A DNA stretch of 64,000 nt from Fistulifera solaris (Eukaryota > Bacillariophyta > Bacillariophyceae > Naviculales > Stauroneidaceae): contig AP026127.1 of the NCBI GenBank assembly GCA_030295235.1, positions 994,501-1,058,500 of the forward strand, given 5' to 3'. The position numbers and the translations under genes were made by a program. Shown piece after piece: positions 20,358-31,893 of this stretch (its first letter is position 1; every line of letters begins with the position of its first letter). The notes beneath the pieces are model-generated. The model worked only from the letters and a program-made list of their open reading frames with translations. It ran no database searches and was not told the origin of the DNA.

Positions 20358-21953
20358 ATGGTTCTCCTACGATCCCAAGGACGTATTGCCTTCGATCACG
20401 TCCTCGATGTACTTTTGGACTGTGCCAATTCTCCGGGCCTTAAACTGTCCCTTGTTTCTCGTGGCTACACTACGCTTCCCAAACTGCTCTGTATCGACTA
20501 TGCTGTTATCGACTCCCTTACCTACGACGAAAAACCCGACGGTGCCGATGATAGTACTCCAGTCACGGTTCCAGTACCGCAAGCTGATAGGGACATGCTC
20601 AAGATGTTTTTCAAGTACATTGCCGACCGTTATCATCAGGGTAACCCTATCAATGATGATTGGACGTCGATTACTGCTGAAGAGTTCGATTCCTTCTGTG
20701 TACGGGGAGACATTATTGGTTCACGCAGCGGATACTCTCCTGCCCATACACCACGTCCTCCTGTGTATACCGGCAGTACGAAAACCCCTATGTCCCCTGC
20801 AGATGCCTTCCGCCGTGGCATCAAGCGCGATCCTTCACTCTTTCCTACACTCAAGAATGAAAGTTACAATGACTCTTGGCATCGGTCATTCGTGACTCAA
20901 GCTCGCGCCCAAAGTGTCAGTGACGTACTTGATGATCAGTACGTGCCTACTACTGACGATGAGAAGGAACTCTTCGACGAAAAGCAGAAGTACATGTACG
21001 CAGTCCTTGAAGCTACTGTCCTTACTGACCAAGGCAAGGCCATTGTTCGCAAGTACGAGTCTACCTACGATGCACAACGCGTTTATGCTGAGTTGAAGCG
21101 CCATCACCTACAATCTACTAACGCGCAAATGGAATCTTCCAGCATACTCTCGTACATCACTTCGGCCAAACTTGGTGACGGTACATGGAACGGTACTACC
21201 AATGCGTTCATCCTGAACTGGCAAGATCAAGTACGACGCTATGAACAGATTTCCGGCGAAGTCATTTCCGATAAACAGAAACGTGCATTACTTGAAAACG
21301 CGGTTAACGGCATTTCTGATCTACGACAAGTCAAGAGTACCATTGACATTGACACTGCGAAAACGGGAAAAGACGCTACCTTCGAGCAGTACTGTACTCT
21401 TCTCCTCGCCCAAAGTTCCCGTTACGATGCACAGTTTTCTGCGAGACCACGCCGTAAGGTTCTGTACCATGACGTTGTTCAGGATGACCCGTATGACGAT
21501 GACGACGCTGGTTACGAGTACGACATCGATTCTTCTGTGTCTGAGCTGTACATCAACGCTGCTGCCCGTCGTCCTGCACGCAATCGTCCACCCGGTATTT
21601 CTTCGACTCCACGCACTACTGGACCGCGTATGGCTCGTGAACGCTGGATGCAACTGAGCGACAACGCACGTACGATTTGGGACACTATCTCAGATAAGGA
21701 TAAAGCCATTATTTTGGGCCTGTCGTCTAACCCCAACTATACTGGTTCTGGCAGTCATCATGGTCCCCATTCGTCGAGTCGCAGTGTGCACTTCCATGAG
21801 TCTCTTCCTCCCGAGCCCGATCCTGATCCTGACCCTACGGTCCCTAGTGATGAGTTCCACGATGCACCACAAGACATTGATCCTTCCCAAGAAGCCGATT
21901 CGACACTTTTGGTCAATGCTGCACGTTCTGATTCGGCGACTCGATCCCCGTGA
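20358..21953 (+). CDS. Younger copia gag-like ORF
   Basis: 531-aa open frame from ATG 20358. It is a Ty1/copia-type gag-region protein, rich in acidic residues near the end (PPEPDPDPDP) and without a clear CCHC zinc knuckle. It would form the particle shell in this family. It overlaps the start of the pol frame, which is read in another frame; LTR elements commonly use recoding for this. Confidence 0.8.
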   Translation: MVLLRSQGRIAFDHVLDVLLDCANSPGLKLSLVSRGYTTLPKLLCIDYAVIDSLTYDEKPDGADDSTPVTVPVPQADRDMLKMFFKYIADRYHQGNPINDDWTSITAEEFDSFCVRGDIIGSRSGYSPAHTPRPPVYTGSTKTPMSPADAFRRGIKRDPSLFPTLKNESYNDSWHRSFVTQARAQSVSDVLDDQYVPTTDDEKELFDEKQKYMYAVLEATVLTDQGKAIVRKYESTYDAQRVYAELKRHHLQSTNAQMESSSILSYITSAKLGDGTWNGTTNAFILNWQDQVRRYEQISGEVISDKQKRALLENAVNGISDLRQVKSTIDIDTAKTGKDATFEQYCTLLLAQSSRYDAQFSARPRRKVLYHDVVQDDPYDDDDAGYEYDIDSSVSELYINAAARRPARNRPPGISSTPRTTGPRMARERWMQLSDNARTIWDTISDKDKAIILGLSSNPNYTGSGSHHGPHSSSRSVHFHESLPPEPDPDPDPTVPSDEFHDAPQDIDPSQEADSTLLVNAARSDSATRSP

Positions 21954-24900
21954 CATTCGCCGTATCTTGTCACAACCTTCTTCGAATCGTGCCAATCGTA
22001 CACGTAGTGCAAATGTGCACATCATGTACCGTGTCTCGAATGGACATACGGCATCGTCTCTTGCTTCTTTGGTCGACCGTGGTGCTAACGGTGGGGTTGC
22101 TGGTTGTGACGTCAGGGTCATTGACAAGGCTTTTCCGCATCGTCGCGTAGATATCCAAGGCATTGATAACCACCAAATGACTGACCTCGAAATTGGTACT
22201 GTCGGTGGTGTCGTTCATACCCACAAAGGACCGGTCATTGCCATCTTCCATCAGTACGCTCTCTATGGAAAAGGCCCTACGATACACGCTGCTGGACAAA
22301 TCGAACACTACAAGAATTTTGTGGACGATAAGTCTTCAGTCGTGGGTGGTACTCAATGCATTACTACGCTTGATGGTTATGTTATTCCGCTCAACATTCA
22401 GCAAGGTCTGGCACGTCTTCCTATTCGTCCATTTACCGATACTGAATGGGACAGTTTGCCGCATGTCTTTATGACTTGTGACGTTGAGTGGGACCCGACA
22501 GTACTAGATCAAACCATTGACGAGGATGATACAGCCTGGTATGATGCAGTCAGTACAGAAGCCGAGCTCTCGCCGCAACCATCTTTCGATGCCTTTGGTG
22601 ACTATCGTTTCCGCGTCAATGTCCAACATGCGTTTGTCCATGTCCCTTTTGACGATGACATCGACAACGTGATTGACACGTGCATTTACACTGTCCATGA
22701 AGTCGATAGTACTACGGCACGTGCAGGTGACCTAGTTCCTCCTGAGTTACCTCCTGGCGAGCCTCCCCCCATTCTTCCGGTCACTCCACGTACCTTGTCC
22801 AAACGTTCTCCCGACTTCGCGCGTCTACGTCCTTATTTTGGCTGGATTTCCGCCGACTTGGTCCAGTTGACCCTCGAACACACCACGCAATACGCACGTC
22901 TTCCTACGGGTACTCTTTTGAAACGTGCTTTCAAGTCTGCCAATCCGGCACTCAACGTTCGTCGCCGTTCTGAGGCAGTTGCGTGTGACATTGTGTACTC
23001 CGACACTCCTGCTATTGATAATGGTGCAACTTCCGCTGTACTCTTTTGCGGTCGTGATACTTACGTCACCGATATCTACGGTATCAAAACCGATAAGCAA
23101 TTTATCAATACACTCGAGGACAATATACGCGAACGGGGAGCCCCTACACGTTTGATCAGTGACCGCGCCCAAGTCGAAATCAGCAAAGCCGTTGTCAACC
23201 TTCTTCGTACCTTTTGTATTGATTCTTGGCAGCGTGAACCCAAGAACCAGCAACAGAACTTTGCTGAGCGACGTTTCCAGACTGTCAAGACCACTACGAA
23301 CCGCATTCTTGATCGTACTGGCGCTCCGGCTTCGACTTGGCTCCTTTGTCTACAATACGTATGCTTCCTACTCAACCATACGTATAACGAGACACTCAAG
23401 ACCGTTCCGATTCAGGCGCTTACAGGGTCTACTCCTGATGTCAGTGTCCTTCTCCGCTTCTACTTCTGGCAGAAGGTACTCTATATGCGTGACGATTATG
23501 ACTTCCCTTCTGAGTCTCCTGAGGCGATGGGCCATATTGTCGGCATCTCCGAGCACGTTGGACCTGCCCTCTGCTGGAAAATACTTACTTCGGATACTCA
23601 GAAAGTTATTTTCCGTTCTCAGGTCCGTCCGTACACTGACGACGATCCTAATTTGCGCGCCGCTCCGACTGACGGGGAGAGTTCGCATCCGCCCACACCA
23701 GTTGTACAATCGCGTACACCTGTTTTCGAAGTGGATCCTGATGCTACAGACGATATCAGTCCTCCCGACGCTGCAGTCCGTCCGAATGTACCCATTATTG
23801 ACGTTGAAGATCTTATCGGACGTACATTCTTAATGGATGAGGAATCGGATGGTCAGAGGTTCCGCGCACGCATCTCCCATCTTGTTGAAGATCACGAAGC
23901 CGCTGTACGCAATGATCCTACACGAGTCAAATTTGTCTGTGACATTACTGAGAAGGATACGGAAGCCATTTTCACATACAACGAGATCATGGAATATTTG
24001 AACCGTGACTCAGAAGCTCCACTGTGGAAATTCAAACGTATTATTTCTCACCAAGGTCCACTAGGCACTACTGACCGTGAGTACAAAGGATGCAGCTACA
24101 ATGTGCTGGTAGAGTGGGAGAACGGGGAGATTACCGCAGAACCGTTGAATGTTATTGCGGCGGATGACCCAGTAACGTGCGCCATTTATGCCAAGGACAA
24201 CAATTTGTTAGATATGCCTGGATGGAAACGCTTCAAGTCAATTGCAAAGAGGCATAAGAAGTTCGTCCGTATGATCAACCAGTCAAAGCTGCGCTCCTAC
24301 AATTCAGCGCCACGCTATAAGTACGGATTCGAAATTCCTCGCAATTATGCCCATGCAATGCGTCTCGATGAACAGAACAAGAACACTAAGTGGAATGACG
24401 CAGTGGCACTCGAGTTACTTCAGATCGAAGAGTACCACACTTTTAAGGACTTGGGGCATAAGTCGACAGTTAAGCCTCCCCCAGGATACAAGCGAATTCG
24501 CGTTCACTTGGTATTCGATGTCAAGCACGATGGACGGCACAAGGCAAGATTGGTTGCGGATGGTCACCTTACTGAAGTGCCTACCGAGTCCGTATACTCC
24601 GGTGTAGTGAGTCTTCGTGGATTCCGATTGGTCACCTTCCTGGCAGAACTTAACGATTTGAAGTTCTGGGCTACTGATATAGGTAATGCCTACTTAGAAG
24701 CCTATACTTCAGAGCGTGTTTACATTGAAGCCGGGCCGGAATTCGGTAAGCTCGAAGGCCATATACTGTTGATCAGTAAGGCACTTTACGGGCTACGCAC
24801 CAGTAGCTGCAGATGGCATGATAGGATCTCCGATGTACTACGAGAATTGGGTTTCCAGTCCTGCAAGGCTGAACCGGACATATGGTTACGCCCGAGTGGT

Positions 24901-26016
24901 GATGTGTACGAGTATGTCGCTGTGTACGTCGACGATCTTGCACTAGCGATGAAGGACCCTGACGCTTTCGTCAAAATTTTGACGGATAAGTACAATTTCA
25001 AGCTTAAGGGTACTGGTCCTATCACCTTCCATCTGGGAATGGATTTCTCCAGAGATCCTGATGGTACTTTGTGCATGTCCCCAAGAAAGTACATCGAGAA
25101 GATCATAGCCAACTACGAACGGCTATTCGGAGAGTCACCCAAGCAAGTAGTATCTTCTCCGCTTGAGAAGGGTGATCACCCGGAAATGGACACTTCTCCT
25201 TTCCTCGACGAAAAGGGCATAAGAGATTATCAGTCGCTGATTGGAGCTTTACAATGGCTCATCAGTATCGGTCGATTCGACATTATGACCGCTGTCATGT
25301 CTCTCTCTTCTTTTCGCGCAGCACCGAGAAAGGGGCATATGGATCGTGTTAAACGGATCTATGGGTATGTGTCTAAAATGCGTCATGCCTCCATACGCTT
25401 TCGAGTTGAAGAACCAGACTTCTCCGATCTCCCGAATTTTGAGTACGAATGGTCGCGCTCTGTGTACGGTGATGTCAAGGAAGCGGAACCCAAAGATGCG
25501 CCCAAACCTCTTGGGAACTTCGTCACATCAGTACACTTTGTAGATGCGAATCTTATGCACTGCATGGCTACGGGGAGATCTGTGACTGGAATTCTTCACC
25601 TTCTTAACAAGACCCCTATCGAGTGGTACTCCAAGAAGCAGGCAACTGTTGAGACTGCTACTTATGGTTCCGAATTTATTGCAGCGAGAACGTGCGTTGA
25701 GCAGATCATCGATCTCCGCAATACACTGCGATATTTAGGGGTACCGATTCGCGAGAAGGCCTACATGTTTGGGGATAATGAGTCTGTCGTCAACAGTGCT
25801 ACCATGGTACACGCAAAGCTACACAAGAGACATACTATGCTCTCTTTTCACCGTGTACGCGAGGCTATTCGCGTCAGGAATGGTTGCATTCTTGCATATT
25901 CCCGGGAGATGAACCCAGCTGATATTCTCAGCAAACATTGGGGTTATTCGCAGATATGGGATCGTTTGAAGGCGATACTTTTCTGGACTGAAGACACCGC
26001 AGAACTGAAGAACTGA
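21760..26016 (+). CDS. Younger copia pol polyprotein
   Basis: Long open frame (1418 codons from the first in-frame ATG; the start is not certain because pol is probably made by recoding from gag). Order: protease-like segment (near 22075), integrase core (about 22960-23520), a chromo-like segment (YNVLVEWENGEITAEPLNVI, near 24100), reverse transcriptase (about 24480-25150, with YVDD near 24924), and RNase H (about 25530-25950, with EWYSKKQATVETATYGSEF). The order integrase before reverse transcriptase defines Ty1/copia. The element looks whole. Confidence 0.92.
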   Translation: MVPIRRVAVCTSMSLFLPSPILILTLRSLVMSSTMHHKTLILPKKPIRHFWSMLHVLIRRLDPRDIRRILSQPSSNRANRTRSANVHIMYRVSNGHTASSLASLVDRGANGGVAGCDVRVIDKAFPHRRVDIQGIDNHQMTDLEIGTVGGVVHTHKGPVIAIFHQYALYGKGPTIHAAGQIEHYKNFVDDKSSVVGGTQCITTLDGYVIPLNIQQGLARLPIRPFTDTEWDSLPHVFMTCDVEWDPTVLDQTIDEDDTAWYDAVSTEAELSPQPSFDAFGDYRFRVNVQHAFVHVPFDDDIDNVIDTCIYTVHEVDSTTARAGDLVPPELPPGEPPPILPVTPRTLSKRSPDFARLRPYFGWISADLVQLTLEHTTQYARLPTGTLLKRAFKSANPALNVRRRSEAVACDIVYSDTPAIDNGATSAVLFCGRDTYVTDIYGIKTDKQFINTLEDNIRERGAPTRLISDRAQVEISKAVVNLLRTFCIDSWQREPKNQQQNFAERRFQTVKTTTNRILDRTGAPASTWLLCLQYVCFLLNHTYNETLKTVPIQALTGSTPDVSVLLRFYFWQKVLYMRDDYDFPSESPEAMGHIVGISEHVGPALCWKILTSDTQKVIFRSQVRPYTDDDPNLRAAPTDGESSHPPTPVVQSRTPVFEVDPDATDDISPPDAAVRPNVPIIDVEDLIGRTFLMDEESDGQRFRARISHLVEDHEAAVRNDPTRVKFVCDITEKDTEAIFTYNEIMEYLNRDSEAPLWKFKRIISHQGPLGTTDREYKGCSYNVLVEWENGEITAEPLNVIAADDPVTCAIYAKDNNLLDMPGWKRFKSIAKRHKKFVRMINQSKLRSYNSAPRYKYGFEIPRNYAHAMRLDEQNKNTKWNDAVALELLQIEEYHTFKDLGHKSTVKPPPGYKRIRVHLVFDVKHDGRHKARLVADGHLTEVPTESVYSGVVSLRGFRLVTFLAELNDLKFWATDIGNAYLEAYTSERVYIEAGPEFGKLEGHILLISKALYGLRTSSCRWHDRISDVLRELGFQSCKAEPDIWLRPSGDVYEYVAVYVDDLALAMKDPDAFVKILTDKYNFKLKGTGPITFHLGMDFSRDPDGTLCMSPRKYIEKIIANYERLFGESPKQVVSSPLEKGDHPEMDTSPFLDEKGIRDYQSLIGALQWLISIGRFDIMTAVMSLSSFRAAPRKGHMDRVKRIYGYVSKMRHASIRFRVEEPDFSDLPNFEYEWSRSVYGDVKEAEPKDAPKPLGNFVTSVHFVDANLMHCMATGRSVTGILHLLNKTPIEWYSKKQATVETATYGSEFIAARTCVEQIIDLRNTLRYLGVPIREKAYMFGDNESVVNSATMVHAKLHKRHTMLSFHRVREAIRVRNGCILAYSREMNPADILSKHWGYSQIWDRLKAILFWTEDTAELKN

Positions 26017-26168
26017 AGAGTACCAAGTACTACTTTGGGTTAGAGAGATATTTGTTTAGAGAGAAATGCATGTGTTAGTGATTAGGATTTAGGAAGAAAA
26101 TGGAAGACCTTGAGGCGAGAATGCGAGTCAGTTATTGCAGCCGCCCGTGCCTTCGAGAAGACGGGGAG

Positions 26169-26911
26169 TGACAATTTTCTTAGCAAGTTTGAGTCATGTT
26201 AGTGACTGATTTTCCATAGTATTTGTGTAGTCTACTACTTATACTACACAGAGACGGCGCATCGGTATTGCTATTTAGACTTCGACTGTCTATTTGAAGA
26301 TAGAGTCACTTGGATACCATTGGGAGTTATTTGAAGTTGCAGTTACAAGGTTTGGATACCGTTGAGAGTGCAACGTCGACAATTTTGCAGACGTGGACAT
26401 GTTTCTTCTCTTGCCACGACTGACTGTCACGTAGACCTTCAGTACATTTCTTACGTGTCGTAGCCAACCTACGGAAGCCTACGGAGCTATGTTCATTTTC
26501 TACAGGAATCCAGTACTTGTTTTCTTTGCCACCTCAGCACAAGTTCCTGAAGATTGGAGAAAGGTGTGCAATCATTTTCCATTAGAATAGGTCTCATAAA
26601 ATAAGAAATCAATCAATCTATACCGAGTTTACTGAGTCTTCTTTTTGTGGTGAAATTCTCAAGGTCACAAACCTTGCAGTCGATCTACATCCTTTGAGTC
26701 CAGGCAGGCAGACAGTGAGTAAGTAACAACAAGCGCACTGTGTGGTTGTCTTTGCTGATCATTGCAATCAAAGAGTGTTTGCGATATCAGTGCTTTCGTT
26801 TGACAGTTGATCATCTCATCAAAGAGTGTTGAGTTGGTTGATTGTTGTTTTTGCGTGAGATCATTCCGCATTCAATTCCGTGAGCTATCTGTGCGCTCGG
26901 AATTTCTGTCA
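26169..26911 (+). repeat. 3' LTR of the younger copia
   Basis: 743 bp, near-identical to the 5' LTR, preceded by a purine-rich tract and followed by the CGGCG target duplication (26912-26916). Confidence 0.93.
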
Positions 26912-29900
26912 CGGCGGATCCGTCATGTGCCCCCCCTGCTACGAGGGCGGGCCTTCCGTGTGAAATCTGGTTTTATATCAAAAACCATGTGAACCCCAAT
27001 CTTGGTAAAACCAGCAGGATCGGAGCGTCTTCGTCAAGGATCTGAAACGCCTTAGCTACCGCACGCATCTCTTCGCAATCGCCTTCAAAAGTCAGTTCCC
27101 GTAGCGATCAATCGCCAATGCTTCTTCGACTGTCTTTGGCAATGCGATCCCATATTTCTGAGTAACACGAAAGTAGCGCTTAGCCATCGCTTTGATGATC
27201 CTGGTCCTTCTCTTGAGCTTGTAGGGAACCCACCATGAGAAAGCAGGCTCCTCAGCAATCTGTCTCGCAACAGCAAATTCCGCTAACTGTAAAGGGTGAG
27301 ACTGCTTTAGGTCTTTCAGTTTCTCCCAAGTAGTAGTGCCATCATTCCATAGACAACACAGTTTCCATCCCTTGGTAGTCCGCTTAGGATACTTTCGGTT
27401 GTTGTGGATCACGAATGCCTCTTCATGCGGAACCGCGTCGACTCTTTCTTGTAGTCCACTATTTCCTTTAGGACATAACTCGCACGCCCATGGTCATCGA
27501 CTTCGGCATAGATGGCTTCAGCGATCTGATTCGCATGATAAGCCTCCACTTCACCCGTATCAAATTCAATCTCATACAGAGCGGTATCGAGCAAAGGGTT
27601 AGGATGGTACCGGCCAATAGGATTCCCGTCTTGATCGTGCTTCCGACCTTTAACCGTACCGTCACGACATCGAGTCCCCTTGCGGAAGCATTACCCTTGC
27701 TGAGATATATTGATTGTATGAATCGTAATCAAACTCATCAGCTTCCTTAATCTCGGGAACTTCGGGATCTTGCGACTCGGTCGGAACATAGTATTCCAAC
27801 TCTGGGGTGCTCGTCTTCCGGTATCTCGGTTGGATCCAAGGGCATGGCTCGGTCCTTCAGCTTTTGCTCCAACGTCTGCGTGAACTTTGCCTTCAACTCA
27901 GCAACGGCTTGGCTATTCTGTTCCTCAACTGACAAAGGGAAAACACTTGTACGGGAAATCGGTCGACCAGAAGCGGGTAGGATCCTAGTACATAGGACAT
28001 CACCGACATCGAAACTGGGACCAAGGTATCTTCCAAGATGCTTCCTTTCCATATTTTCGTCTTGAGGCGAGATAAACCAAACCCAATCATACCAACCGAA
28101 CTCACAAATGTGTGAAATATCAGCGGTGTCCCCTGTCAAAAGCGTCTGCGGCACTTCACCATCTAACTGTCTTATGGAAAGACAAGAGTGGCTCCGAACA
28201 TACAGCGTGGTAGACCAAACATAGGTCCCATAGACAACGTGGGGAATTCGTGCGAATCATAGCACGCCTATACATCCTTTTCAATTCACGAATGCCGTCT
28301 TCAGCGAGGTTGGCGTTGGGCGTGTGCTTCGATCGGCCTAATGGTCGCTTGCACTTTCGTTAAGCCTTTCGCTTAAACTCTCCTGCTGTCAACTCTCCGG
28401 CATTGTCTGGAATTAAAGTGTGAGGGACTCCGACGCGACGAAACAAGTTGTCAAGCGTGTAATGGGCATCGCTTTTCTTTTCAATCGGGTCCACACATAT
28501 CCAGTGAAAGGGGGTGCAATACACAGCCGCATATTTGTTACCCAGCAGTGAGACACATGTACCGACCAGAATGTCGCAGTACATCTCCGTATTAAGCCGA
28601 GGATAACGCAGCTGGTACGCCAAATGGTTTGAGACGGCGTTCCAGAGACTGTCGAGAAGTCCCGAATTGCCCGTTGCGTCGTTCGCTGGAGGCGTTCGCC
28701 TAGCCGTCGATCCCTATACTCCATCGTTTTGCCAAATCTTCGGGTGTGACATATGCTTTCCGGTTCTTCGTTGAGATTGCGGCACTTGTAAGCAGCATAC
28801 GAATCGATGTCAAAAGCTGCCGAACCGCGCTCAGCTGAAATCACAGCAATCGAACGAGCTGGCGGGACAAACGTGCGCTCACTCGTAACCGAACCAAGCA
28901 TCCTCTGCCCCCCTAAAGCGAAGCTCAGAGTCAAGGGAAACACGCAATGAGTCCTCATCATGCGCGTGGTTAGAATCCATAGGATCCCAGAACGACTCGG
29001 AGGTGACGTTTACATGGATGCAGTCAACGTCCGAGCTCAGTTCTTTGTCGGTCGGTCGGCGAGTGGGGAAATATGAAATAGTCCCCATCAGTTTCAAAGG
29101 AATCTGGAGAGCTGGCTCAGAAAACAAAATAGAATGGCTCTCCGGGCGACGTTGTTCCGGGAGGTAGGTGTAGGAGAGGAGTTTCATTCACAACGACTTG
29201 GTTGTGCCGGTTGAGCGGGGCTGATCAAGTGTCGATGCATGTTTGAAAAGTAGAGTGACTGGTGAAAGAACAAAACGTGGGTTTGCAGCGTCGTGGGGCA
29301 ATCGTATGCAACCGCAACTGTACCAATGGGAACTTTGGTCACTTTCCCAAGAGAACTAATGAATGGTTCCACCGAAACTGTTTCGGCCGGGTATCATACA
29401 CGAGAACCGCGTCTTTACCGAACGAGCAAGTATCACAGTGCGAGTCCAATTCAGCTCTACCAGGAGTCTGTTGTCGCATTGCCGCCGCGAACTCGCTGCA
29501 CCGCCAGTCAAGGTCGTCGACTCATGCGGTTACCTGTCGACTCAACCACATCGTCACTATCGGAGTCAGCCGTCTCAACAGCTGAAGCATTTCAGCGTCT
29601 CGGACTTAGCCCTTTCACGAGCATTGCGAACTTCTTCCTGTTTCTCTTTCGGTAACTTGATCCACTCCTTCCATTTGTAGTACGGGACACCATCTTTGCC
29701 TCTCTTTGCTGTTCCGCCCTTTCCTTTACCAGATTTGCCGCTACCTTTCTTGTTGTTACCGCCGCCAGAATTTCTGGTAACCGAAGAAATGTTGCGAGTG
29801 GAACCACGGGTCTTTGCTGCATCTTGCTTCTTTCTATCAACCTGCTCAGCCAAGTAGTTCATCGCGTTTTCGAAGGTACTTTCCAACACAGCATCAGCCC

Positions 29901-30925
29901 GGACGCTCGGCGCTCATCTTTAGTTCATCTGCCCAGATGTTGTCTAGAAAGATTCGCACCTTCCTATCTTCAGTCATCACCTCACCCGCCTCTTCCAAGT
30001 CCAAGAAAGCCAAGTTAAGCTTCTGACAGTAGTCTTCAAAGGTAAAGTTACGCGCCTTTCCATCATAGAAGACTGTCGAAGGACTCGGTCAGCATGAGCA
30101 ATGTTGCGCTTCTGATAAGAACGCCCCATATAGTGAGTCTTCAAGGCAAAATAAGCGGCGCGTCCATCTTTGCTGTAAGCAAAGGCTTAACCCAATTCCA
30201 AGCTGGTCCACCGTGTGAAACCTGACGAATAACGGCTCCACAGCATCATATTGTCTTCTTCATACTGGTCTCCATCATGGCGAATGCGACGAACAAGTTC
30301 CGACATAGCATCAGGGACACCGAAACCTGGATCATCAACCCCTTCGATTCCATCGGGATCGACATGCTCCCGCACAAGGTGCGACAAAGGCGCACCATAA
30401 GCTCCAAGGTGATTGCTAAGTACCTCGTCAATGTCTTCAATCGTCTTCCGAGCGTTTTCCACCTTCAACAACACATCGATCTTAGGAAGATCTTTGTTGG
30501 TCTCAGCATGCGATGAATGCGCTCGCAAAGTCCAAGCGCGTTCCAATCGAGCAAGGGTTGCAAAGCCAGGAACAAACTTCGCGCTGCAAGCGGTGCAAGT
30601 GGAAAAGGAAGTAGCGAAGCTGACGAACACGGAGCTCAAGATTGACTCCGATCGCAATACCACGGTTCGGAATCATCGCAGGTACCATCGGTGCAGCCTC
30701 CGCTCCAACCGCAGGAGGGACAAAGGCTGGGTTTGGAATCAAACCCCCAGGGTTTCGAATCTTCGTAAAGATCTCCTGAACGTACTTATCACTCCGGTGC
30801 GTCCAAGTCGTCAAAGCGGTAATGCCTTGGCCATTGATGGCCTGACGAGCTGCCGCATCCTCAATAAAGAGGACATCACGGAGGTAGTTGTTGAATGCAG
30901 CAAGATTGGCTGCCATCGTAAACAA
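26912..30925 (-). mobile_element. Old copia: gag, protease, integrase and start of reverse transcriptase
   Basis: Minus-strand copia fragments: gag-like segment starting about 30925 (AAFNNYLRDVLFIEDAAARQ), a basic Gly/Lys-rich region near 29.7 kb, PLKLMGTISYFPTRRPTD (protease neighbourhood, near 29.1 kb), LIPDNAGELTAGEFKR (integrase core, near 28.4 kb), GRYLGPSFDVGD (integrase C-terminal, near 28.05 kb) and a chromo-like segment GWKLCCLWNDGTTTWEKL (near 27.35 kb). Broken. Confidence 0.82.
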
Positions 30926-31804
30926 GGAGAAAGGAGAGAAAGTTCACAAATCGGAATGCGAGGGAGATAAAAGCGAAGCGGCGTTTCTTTTCTTTTTTTT
31001 TTTGTGTGCGAAACTGCATCGTTGCTAAAACGTTTGCACGAAATTCCGACCCCTTTACTCTCCCTTCGAGAGTGTTGTTTACTGTAGGGAACTCCAGTGT
31101 AAAGCGCCAAAAGTGCCCTTATGTACGTAAGGCCATTGTACACACTAGGCCCTACAGAACAATCGTCCACACCCTCATTTAGCTCTGAATCCGTTCATAG
31201 TCAAAAAGACAGATCGGCCTAAACAGTATAGAACACGACCTCGGACAGGCCAAAATACACGCACAACACGATTTCACTTGCGCAACTTCTCGCGAAATCC
31301 GACGATGTTGTGCTTTGACCGCCTCTGGAGGAAAAAACATCCCTCCACCATGAGGACTTCGCAACAATCGGGTGAATAATTCACTCATTTATGTATTCTA
31401 GCATTAAAGGTGTATTAGCATGTATACGAGGCGTCCCCCATATTTTACCGACAAGTGACATAATCACTGTGGTCCGATGCATCCATCGACAGCGCCAGAA
31501 CTGTCAATAAAGGAAAGCAACGGTGCTTCATAAGCGCTAATTACCTCACAAACCCAGCCATCTAATCAAGACATATGATTAACATGATGACTCCATGGGG
31601 TCGACCTATACATAAGGTCATGATCTCACATTTTCATGTGGACAATTGTCGACTTCCGACAACGCCGAGATCATCTCCTTGACCACTCAAGCCCAACAGT
31701 TAGTAACACATACATAAGGAACATTACTCTTACGATATTACCATTGTTTTCCTGTGTATTTCATCGTTTCAGAGGGATTCATCGCGAAACCCCGGTTTTT
31801 AACC
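30926..31804. other. Old copia 5' leader region
   Basis: About 880 bp between the gag start and the right 89-bp repeat. Near 31643-31680 a ~30-bp stretch, including the 18-bp GACAACGCCGAGATCATC, matches part of the RNase H region of the same element (17445-17470), same orientation. No host gene. Confidence 0.6.
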
Positions 31805-31893
31805 CGAAATAAGGCAGTGGTGTAAAAATTATGACTACAAGTGTTACATCTACCACGGAGGCTTCCCCGTCTGTACTACACTCGGTTATTTCG
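31805..31893. repeat. 89-bp terminal direct repeat of the old copia, right copy
   Basis: Identical to 16835-16923, with CGAAATAA ... TTATTTCG ends. See the left copy for the two possible readings. Confidence 0.7.

Larger units (their letters stand above)
18622..26911 (+). mobile_element. Younger Ty1/copia (CoDi-type) element, looks whole
   Basis: 8290-bp plus-strand LTR retrotransposon with two 743-bp LTRs starting TGACAA and ending TGTCA, more than 99% identical to each other, which implies a recent insertion. A 5-bp target duplication CGGCG is present at 18617-18621 and 26912-26916. It has a primer-binding site directly after the 5' LTR, a ~1-kb leader, gag, pol in the copia order (protease, integrase, reverse transcriptase, RNase H), and a purine-rich tract (26155-26168) directly before the 3' LTR. 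It sits inside the reverse transcriptase region of the older copia, on the opposite strand. Subfamily within CoDi not determined. Confidence 0.93.
16835..31893 (-). mobile_element. Older Ty1/copia (CoDi-type) element, broken, interrupted by a younger copia
   Basis: Minus-strand copia fossil. Reading right to left: gag (about 30.9-29.6 kb), protease and integrase region (about 29.2-27.7 kb), a chromo-like region and start of reverse transcriptase (27.7-26.9 kb), then, beyond the inserted younger element, the rest of reverse transcriptase and RNase H (18.6-17.35 kb). It is bracketed by identical 89-bp direct repeats. The coding regions are broken in roughly ten places or more. It is older than the element inside it, but perfect identity of its end repeats argues against great age, so some breaks may be sequencing errors. 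Confidence 0.8.
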
